Positions 56,784 to 64,000 of a stretch of DNA of 64,000 nucleotides are shown piece after piece. Source of the stretch: Terebella lapidaria (lineage: Eukaryota > Annelida > Polychaeta > Terebellida > Terebellidae); contig OX424566.1 in NCBI GenBank assembly GCA_949152475.1, positions 26,326,423 to 26,390,422 on the forward strand. Reading direction: 5' to 3'. A program made the translations under genes and the position numbers. Numbering within the stretch: position 1 is the stretch's first letter; the number at the start of each line of letters is the position of its first letter. Below the pieces are notes generated by a model, which did not search any database, was not told where the DNA came from, and saw only the letters and a program-made list of their open reading frames with translations.

Positions 56784-58300
56784 GAACATATTATTAGCGT
56801 CAATGAAATTATACATTATGCCACAGTGATTATTAAAACCTTTAAAACCTTAACCTTAAGCTACTGTATGCTTTTTTCCCACAATGAACGAAAATTGAGC
56901 ATTTTACGTTCAATGGAGCCAAGCGCCCATTGCCGCCAGAGCTCAGCATGTATGGGCAATAATTGCTCAACAAATGGGTTCATCAGCTGATGTTTGGTGT
57001 TTGTCAGTGTCCACGTGATCAACAAAGAAAAATGCTGTAGAGCACATATTCTCACTCCGTTTTGTGACTTACATCCTGCAATTTATCTCGTCCATACCAC
57101 ACATTTTCCTCACAGATGACCTGCGATACTGTGCCTTGTAGTACGTAGTAATGGTCTCTCCGCACATGAACGATATTTCCACTGTAGATATGTTTATAAT
57201 AATATTCTTTTAGACCAAGACCATAGATAATTTAGACATGACAACATTCACTGCATGGTTGACCCATCCTCACTTAGATAGTGTTATGGGTGATTCATCT
57301 TCGGCATTCTGCTAGAAATGTTCGCAAATCTATATCTCTCAGCAACATGGGAAAGTTTCTGTGTATGCATGATACTGATATTACGCCGTTGTATATTCTG
57401 TCAACATATGCTCTTCATTCTGTCAAACTTGTTTATGTGAAAGATGTAAGCCTTCATCGATAATACCGGTAGTTGTTTTACCAGAATGCCATGTGATTTG
57501 TATTTAATACCTTAATTTATCTACGTGGTGTTGACATGGGTGGTTGGAAGCCATTTTGAAAAGGCCCGGGAAACCATTTTTGACAGAACAGGCCAGAACA
57601 GGATGCTAAGTGAGCGCGGGAGGCACACCTATTATACATTTCCGACTATACGGTGAACTCTCATTTACAACATGAAATAATAATTACTCCCTTCCTATAC
57701 GGCCTAAACGTTGAGTTATACGTATACGTGCCGTTTAAATAAACGTGCCTACTAACGCGATTTGTCGCATGTCCCTAATACCAGCTACTCTACACCCGTG
57801 ACAGCAGTTATGGTACCAATTCTCGATCGGCCCTCTGAGCTATTGGAGTACAAAAGCACTGCCTAGTGTTTACCATTGAAAACTATCAATGTCCATCACA
57901 AAACCACAAATACATAATATCCGTCCTCTATATCTTCAAAAGCAAAGAATGACCCAAAGTCACCAACTGACTTCAATTTGACCTCAATTATACTTTCATG
58001 GACAGACCTAGATCATAGTCGAGTTTTGACTTATTATGGCCTATACATTTGCCTATATCTTTGCAATTAGTTATCTTTTTTATTTATGTAAATAACACAT
58101 TTAGTACTATAATACATGTAAAGGGCAAAACTTAAAAACGGTTGACAATTCTCGATACCTATCTCCTGAGTATATTATATCCAGAAACCAAGCAATCATC
58201 TCATTTTATTTAATCCTACTTGTTGTGTGTCACCCAGAATAGTGGGAAACACATTTTGATCTCAGGATAAGGAAAACGATGAAATATTATGCAATAACAC
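56784..58300. repeat. 1,517-bp tandem duplication, unit 2
   Basis: Direct head-to-tail repeat of unit 1 (offset exactly 1,517). It continues at its right end into GGAATGTGATATATCC, the original block B sequence. Confidence 0.95.
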
Positions 58301-59433
58301 GGGAATGTGATATATCCAACAAATAGAGCCATCTTAATGAGCGTAAAAATACGTACATCATCAAAAAAATTATTTAAATTTAAAACACATGGCTTCTATT
58401 TAATGAGGCAAAAATATAAACTATATGAATTTTATACTCACGGTATCATCGAGAAGTGAAAATATGTGCAAAAACGTGGACGATGAGAAACCCGTCCAAT
58501 TATAATTGGCAATATCTTATAGAATGTGACTGTACGAGCGAAATGTTTCGATTTACAGAAACACGACAATTCAATCAGGCTGGTTTAAAAATTGTCATCA
58601 ACTCGTCAGGAGATAAGACATTCAGGAGATAAGACATTTTGATAGGCAGGAGTATGTGTTAGTCTTTTCAAATACTGGTATGTGGTCGCTGTCCACTGCG
58701 GCATAGAATATTATCAAACTCCGGAAGCTGTAGTGTTTCATCATTTTTCCTTCGAGCGAAAAGTTCACTTAAAGTTCACTTAAATTGCTAAAAGTAGCGA
58801 GAGTACTAGAATTTCCCACTGACCTTTTCCAACACAGACGCTCGAACGAAATAATAATGTGACATACTGACATAAAATCAAACAAACAGACACATCGACA
58901 TATAATAGAATTCACAAAGAAGTCACATCGACATATAGACAGACACATCGACATATAGATCTAATTGAATGCACGAAGAAGTCCTAAAAAAAGATGGCTT
59001 CTGGACATTCTCGGAGAAGAATATCGGACGTCTCAAGGTCACGGACCAATCCCTACATGATCTCGATTAGTCCTATATAGATTAATCACAACTTGCTGAA
59101 TTGAAACATCATATTTTCTATGGACGTACGTCTGATCGACTAGTTGCATTTATTGCAGGTAAATTCTGATTATTTGTTTTCCAGTAACGTACCAGAGGTT
59201 CAGCATCATCATCGAAGGTGCATTCGTCCTTGAAACAGTAACTTGGATTTAGTCACGACACTTATACACGTATGAATAGCCCCAGCAATGGCTAATCCCA
59301 AATGGGGGCGTTAGTATTGTACTAATTCCCTTCCCTCTCGAGTGTTAATCATAGCATATTATCATATGACAGTTCCCACAAATGTAATGAATATGAAGCG
59401 TCAATGCGATATTTTTAAAGAAAGACCTTTTCC

Positions 59434-59824
59434 ATGAATTACGGAAGTGCCACATGGGTAAACTTACCTGTCCGGAAGCTGAATCACTTCGATCATAAAG
59501 AATTAAAAACGTTTATCATGTTGACCTTATGTGATGGTGTATTCCTGTGTCAGGTAGATCGCCCGGGTGAATCCCTCGATTTGAAACTAACGAGCGTGGT
59601 GAAATATGACGAGCTACTGTGGAAGTGGTCAGGTGTTCATTGTGAATGGATTTCTAAAATGGTATGAAATAGGAGAAACCGGAACATTTTGCTCATTAAA
59701 CACTAAAACTTGTTATGTGGACCACATAGAACAAAACACAGTTGCGACTCGAGTGTTTTGTGATGCTGTGGAGCGTAACATTATGCCCCACAGAAAGAAT
59801 GCACTTGGTAGGTATACTGGTTAA
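59434..59824 (+). pseudogene. Possible pLGIC-like exon, block B copy
   Basis: Plus strand: LKTFIMLTLCDGVFLCQ, then SLDLKLTSVVKYDELLWKW and, in an overlapping frame, VFIVNGFLKWYEIGETG and FCSLNTKTCYVDHIEQNT. The first part resembles the strand-'yDE'-strand-W pattern of nicotinic-receptor-like N-domains; the frame change and lack of loop A, B or C motifs make a working gene unlikely. Related stretches lie at 47.4 and 45.5 kb. Confidence 0.25.
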
Positions 59825-59854
59825 CACAGTGATCGTTATGTTACAATATTCTGA

Positions 59855-60169
59855 CTAATACATGTAAACCAAAATCAATTGTTCAATTAGTGTTAGTTTG
59901 TATTGATCCGATGGTGGTACAAATTTCTTCGTGGCTTGAAGAGGTTCCAATCCCTTCTGAATAGCTGATTCAGACTGCAGTGATGCAACGAACAACGTTT
60001 TATACAATTTCTCATTCTTTTTGCCCAGCACCAATATTTTGTGCTGTTCAGTGTTTGATTGTGGTGAATCGTTCATCGTGTGGCCAATGTTGATGCGTTC
60101 AGTCATAATGATCGCTTCGGTTGATAGTAAACATATCCCGATGACCCACATGGCAATGATAAACTTCAT
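59855..60169 (-). CDS. Small secreted protein or peptide precursor, candidate
   Basis: Minus-strand ORF of 104 codons starting with a good signal peptide, MKFIIAMWVIGICLLSTEA. The predicted mature part has no cysteine and contains HKILVLGKKNEKL, where Gly-Lys-Lys is the classic amidation plus dibasic cleavage signal of neuropeptide precursors. The block A homologue keeps the GKK site but is frameshifted later. Further ATGs lie upstream in frame (to 60262). Whether it is expressed, spliced or merely a chance open frame conserved by recent duplication cannot be told here. No known peptide family recognised. Confidence 0.35.
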   Translation of the reverse strand: MKFIIAMWVIGICLLSTEAIIMTERINIGHTMNDSPQSNTEQHKILVLGKKNEKLYKTLFVASLQSESAIQKGLEPLQATKKFVPPSDQYKLTLIEQLILVYMY

Positions 60170-60632
60170 GACGTGGCAGACATTCATTTGATCAATTCTG
60201 ACAAGCCATGTGGAATTAATAATAACAAAAGTTCTTACATAACACTTTACCAAGTATGACATGCAAAGGTTATTAGTTTTGGCAGGGTTTTTTCATATCT
60301 AGGCTAACTCAACATCCCGGGATATAACAGGTAATACTAGTATTTCCTAAAAAATAGAATATACAGTACATTGCAAAATGTATTTCACGTTTGTTATTGG
60401 AATCATCAAAATTTGGCTATATTGGTGGTAATAGATTGATACTTACACTTATATTCAAATCAATTGCACGTGTTTGCGTTTCCTTTCTGGGCAAAATATG
60501 AACGCAGGTATGTGTACAAATCACCAAACACATTTTACACTTTATGCAGAAATGTAATGAGATAAGTCATTGAATGAAAAGATACAAATCATATTTTGCC
60601 TATAGATACGGAAGTTTATTAGTGCCTGTTCC

Positions 60633-60827
60633 ATGAATGAAACCCTGATGGGAATAAATTATGGAATGCATGTACAAGTGAAATTTGGTATCCAGAGATT
60701 CAGAGGTAACACGGCAAGTCAATCAGACCAGTTTTCATCTTGTCATGCAATAAAACGTTACGCCACTCCAGATTATGTGCTAGTTTCAAATACGATAGTC
60801 GATGGCCACAAGGGATTGGAAGCATGA
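60633..60827 (+). pseudogene. Conserved exon-like open stretch, block B copy
   Basis: Same reading as 50695-50901 with a handful of substitutions (HVQVKFGIQRFRGNT, DYVLVSNTIVDGHKGLEA, stop). Unknown family. Confidence 0.3.
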
Positions 60828-61829
60828 ACGTAATGCAATTTGGTAATGACGGCTTTCTCCCTGGTGATTTCTGGTTGATGGCACCAGCCAAGTCATAACT
60901 CCAATGTAGGTTCGAGTCATGCTCAGTTGTTGACTCGTTTATTATATGGTGGCTATGGTGTGCTATAGCTCTAATGTCGATTCCTGCAATTTACCCTGAC
61001 AGTGAGCTATAATTAGGACGCCTGAACAAAACGTGCTTTAGCAACGTCTACCACCGTTTCAGATTATTCTAAAAAAAACTATTCATACATTCTGAAAAAT
61101 GTTTGTTTTGGACTAATTTACATCACTTGGTACACTGCTGATGTGTTTTCGGGGTTGCGCGAAAAGAATTTTCCACTTAGGGACACACAAGAACGATGCA
61201 CTATGCTATCAGACCCATGTCTTGCTTCAGAGAGAAGTACATGCCATGAATAGGAATGGTCTCCTTTGATAGTCAAATGTCAAGCCTCTGATCTAGACTT
61301 TTACCACGAACGATTCTAATGACAGGTCTTATGACACTTGCATCTACGAATCGACCTCTGGATGGAGTGAATGACATTATATTTGCTCTTGTTCATGATA
61401 AATACTTTTGATAAAATAATGTTAGGGAATTAAGCAATAGATGAGGGCAATTTGAAATGTCACATCCAATTCCTAGTAGGCTAAAACTATTAAGACTATT
61501 GTTCTCATAGCACATCATTTCTTCATCATGCGGCGACCTTAATCAAACACAAAGTTACTTTAACTTCCGGTGCCGCTTAGCACAATGCATCCTTTCCCAC
61601 CTGCCGCTCATCACACGAACTGGCCAAGTGTTACGTAGCACAAACTTCATTCACTAACTGACGATCTCAAAGGAAGAATTTTGGCCAAGAACACATTTAT
61701 TTAATGCGGCGACCACTTTTGACACTCTCGTTTCCTGACGCTTACTTGTTCCTAAATCTACTCAACGACTTCAGACGATGTGACCCGTACCTACCCTTGT
61801 TGGCAAGAAATCTGGAGATCCCAACTTCC

Positions 61830-61930
61830 CTGTTATTATTCATCCCAGGAAGCTCTAGCATTTTCGTTAATGTCTTCTTTTGGGATTCCATCTTAAGTTT
61901 GTTCGTCACGTGTTGCCTAACATAGAATGT
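61830..61930 (-). CDS. Candidate internal exon, block B copy (101 bp)
   Basis: Minus strand: acceptor GATTCTTTTTCCAG, then 33 open codons (FYVRQHVTNKLKMESQKKTL, TKMLELPGMNNN) and AACAG|GG. The donor GT of block A is GG here, so this copy may be dead or use the GTAGGT a further 42 bp on (frame stays open to it: REVGISRFLANKG). Confidence 0.4.
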
Positions 61931-62070
61931 CTGGAAAAAGAATCAGACAAAACAATATCTTTGTATATACAGATAAACGGGGAGACAAACCAGTACTTTA
62001 TTCATAATGTAGGCCTGATAAAAATTGTTTCTGATCAATCTTAGACGCGTCAAGGTCATAGACCAATTAT

Positions 62071-62562
62071 TCCAACATATGACACGTTCATCCAAATTTG
62101 CTGATTTGAATCAACCACCCAATCTGCTAAAATGATGTGCGCACATATGCATCTGATTGATTTATTGAATTCTTTTATTGATTCTTTTCCTTATTTTGAT
62201 TGGGTTTTATTACAATTACGTTCTACTTGTAAATAGTTCAGAATCATCATTGCAGAATGCTCGTTCTCGAAACACTGATTGATGTGTCGTCGCAGGATTG
62301 TTATTTAGCAGTTCTATGTAATGGAATGAAAAACACGAGCGTGATAACGTACACGGTCAGAGCTCGTCGTTTTAACGTTAATACCACTAATTATCACGTT
62401 GTCTCATTGTTATAATTATGATGGTGCTGACCCTCTTGATATGAAAATAATGAACATGACGAAAAATGAAGAAATTGTGGAAGTGTGATGCTTCCTAGAA
62501 TAAATATCTCCAGAGAATCCAGATTATTATGTTCACTAAACACATGACATCTCTCATACCGC
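62071..62562. other. Diverged third copy of block sequence, degenerate
   Basis: Scattered short matches to blocks A/B (for example TTGTGGAAGTG near 62476 and TTATGTTCACTAAACACATGACATCTCTC near 62526, matching 45.67 kb). No open exon. Confidence 0.4.
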
Positions 62563-62660
62563 CTGTGTGGCCGAGTGGAGAGGAGTGGGGGCTCTTGAAC
62601 CAGGAGCCCATAGAGTGGCGACTCGGAGTTTGCTCACTGGGCCGACACTGGGTTTTTTCC
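62560..62660 (+). repeat. tRNA-like segment, probable SINE head
   Basis: TGTGGCCGAGTGG (62566-62578) is a good A-box in the style of tRNA-Ser/Leu; GGGCTC...GAGCCC (62589-62594 with 62604-62609) forms an anticodon-like stem; GGAGTTTGCTCACTGG is a poor B-box. Too altered for a working tRNA. A GAGATTCGAACTCG at 62760 is a B-box on the opposite strand. Confidence 0.4.
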
Positions 62661-62899
62661 GTCCTGGGTAATCACGGCTGAGACATTCCCAGCTGAATGG
62701 TGCTTTAAAAATGCACCCTCACATATTGGTTCTAATCTTATTCGGCCCCCTTTCGAATGAGATTCGAACTCGTGTACTTAAAGTTTAATCCTGCCGTTGT
62801 GTTGCTTGTGGATCTACCTGTGTTCAATCATAGACGAGTGTACACAGTGATCATTATGTTGGAAGGCATAATCTAATCTACTAATCAAAAACTGATCAA

Positions 62900-63770
62900 T
62901 GGTAAATTACTCTTGGTATGTAGTATTTATTTGGTGGTGGTGCAAATTACCTCATGCTTCAATTTTTTTAAAGGACTGATTCTTAATTTAATGAATCAAA
63001 CAATATTGCACCAAGAAGCGGCTGCAATGATTCATTCCTTCCTAACACCAATATTTGCACATAGTCAGCTTTAGTGCTGGATCACACTGGACCTCACATC
63101 GTGTGGTCAATGCTGATAATGTGTTCCCGATCAACCATAATCATACATCCTTCTGACAACAAACATTGGTCGTTTGATGACGTATGTTAACGATCACTTC
63201 CATTACGCGCAAGATATTTCCTTTCATCTACGTAAACAAGCCATGTGGAATCACGCAATTATTATTCCTTCAAAATATCATACGATTAAATTGCATACAC
63301 GTGCCTTACATTTTTTTGACAGAATCATACATGTATGATGTATTCCACATGTATGATGTGATTCATCAAAAACATTTGTGAATATTAAGTGAACTCTGCA
63401 AAATGACTCCCTACCTATGAAGAAAATCCGATTTGTCAATAAAAATGTGTACAATGGAATTTGCTTATTGGAAGGAAACTTTGAAAGTGCCAGACCCACC
63501 GGAATAATTCACTGAATAGCATTCTTAAAGTTAAAATAGGAATTGTAGCCTGATTACGATGGGGGTGAAAATGGAATGGTTAATCACCGTACGAATGAAA
63601 GGTTGTGGTTTGGAGTAACACGGTTTTTCAATCAGACTAAGTTGTCCAGTTGCCATCAACTTGTCAAGCATTAAGACATCATGCCAATCAGGATTATGTG
63701 TTAGTAATTTCGAATACGATAGCCGCTGGACACAAGGGACTAGAAAAGTCCATATAATGCAATTTGGTAA
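62900..63770. repeat. Third, older copy of duplicated sequence
   Basis: 62900-63250 matches the small secreted ORF region (CATGGCTTGT, ACACGATGTGAGG, TTGGTGCAAT) but is not open. 63588-63755 matches the DYVLV stretch with preserved local frame (GVTRFFNQTKLSSCHQLVKH then a stop; DYVLVISNTIAAGHKGLEKS). Older than the A/B split by divergence. Confidence 0.5.
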
Positions 63771-64000
63771 TGACAAGTTGTCCTGGATGATTATGTTTAT
63801 CGAGTTATATATACGTTAAACCACAATATATTTGATACCTTGTTGCTTTGTTTTGGGTATACCTTGAAGCGTGAAGTGGAAGTACTATTAATAAAATTAG
63901 TATTGCAACGTCGAGCGAATCAACTTTTCAAAGCAATTCAAGTAGAAGTTGATAGATTTTACCAGGCACATCAAATAGATACAAATGTCAGACGATGTCA

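Larger units (their letters stand above)
58000..62070. repeat. Segmental duplication block B (partner 42.35-52.13 kb)
   Basis: Same order as block A without its 3.5-kb and 2.2-kb extra segments. Several open stretches are better preserved here than in A. Confidence 0.8.

Noticed and set aside
59467-59640. Minus-strand exon ending in a perfect CAG|GTAAGT at 59467
   Set aside because: All three minus-strand frames have stops close upstream of the donor and no acceptor leaves an open exon, so it is unlikely to be coding.
62757-62775. tRNA on the minus strand (B-box-like GAGTTCGAATCTC)
   Set aside because: No A-box at the right distance on that strand.

Overview
The window is eukaryotic, AT-rich, gene-poor DNA from an invertebrate animal, dominated by transposable elements. 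The best host gene is a four-exon, minus-strand gene for a soluble acetylcholine-binding-protein (AChBP)-like protein. AChBPs are best known from molluscs and annelids, so a lophotrochozoan is the leading guess, but the sequence does not prove a phylum. No bacterial signature (operons, Shine-Dalgarno sites, dense coding) is present.

Layout. 1-5.9 kb: the 5' part of a Ty3/Gypsy-type LTR retrotransposon on the minus strand (LTR, gag, protease, reverse transcriptase), cut by the window edge. 7.1-7.6 kb: perfect hairpins and an old hAT-type MITE. 7.9-19.8 kb: a 12-kb foldback element with mirrored arms and a 6-bp target duplication. It holds a 163-bp tandem array, a Cys-rich protein remnant, a diverged satellite and two solo LTRs. 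20.5-26.4 kb: several MITEs/foldbacks, plus one candidate first exon with signal peptide, TATA and CCAAT boxes (23.6 kb, minus). 27.0-35.4 kb: a nested block bounded by inverted repeats flanked by TA. Inside are a hAT MITE, a Helitron-like element filled with a ~147-bp satellite carrying DR1 nuclear-receptor-like sites, a decayed pogo/Tigger transposase and another Cys-rich tail. 39.2-41.7 kb: the AChBP-like gene. 42.3-62.1 kb: segmental duplications (block A 42.3-52.1 kb, block B 58.0-62.1 kb) separated by a 5'-truncated LINE and an almost perfect 1,517-bp tandem duplication. The blocks hold conserved exon-sized open stretches, including a small secreted ORF. 62.1-64 kb: a more diverged third copy and a tRNA-like (SINE-like) segment.

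Little can be said about genes working together: apart from the AChBP-like gene and a few candidate exons, the window records transposon nesting and local duplication. The most notable items are the AChBP-like gene whose Cys-loop lacks its first cysteine, the DR1-bearing satellite with a 1,008-bp higher-order duplication inside a Helitron-like shell, the 12-kb foldback, the hAT MITE family with exact 8-bp target duplications, and the TTCCGCGAA motif array shared by the LTR U3 and gag of the Gypsy element.
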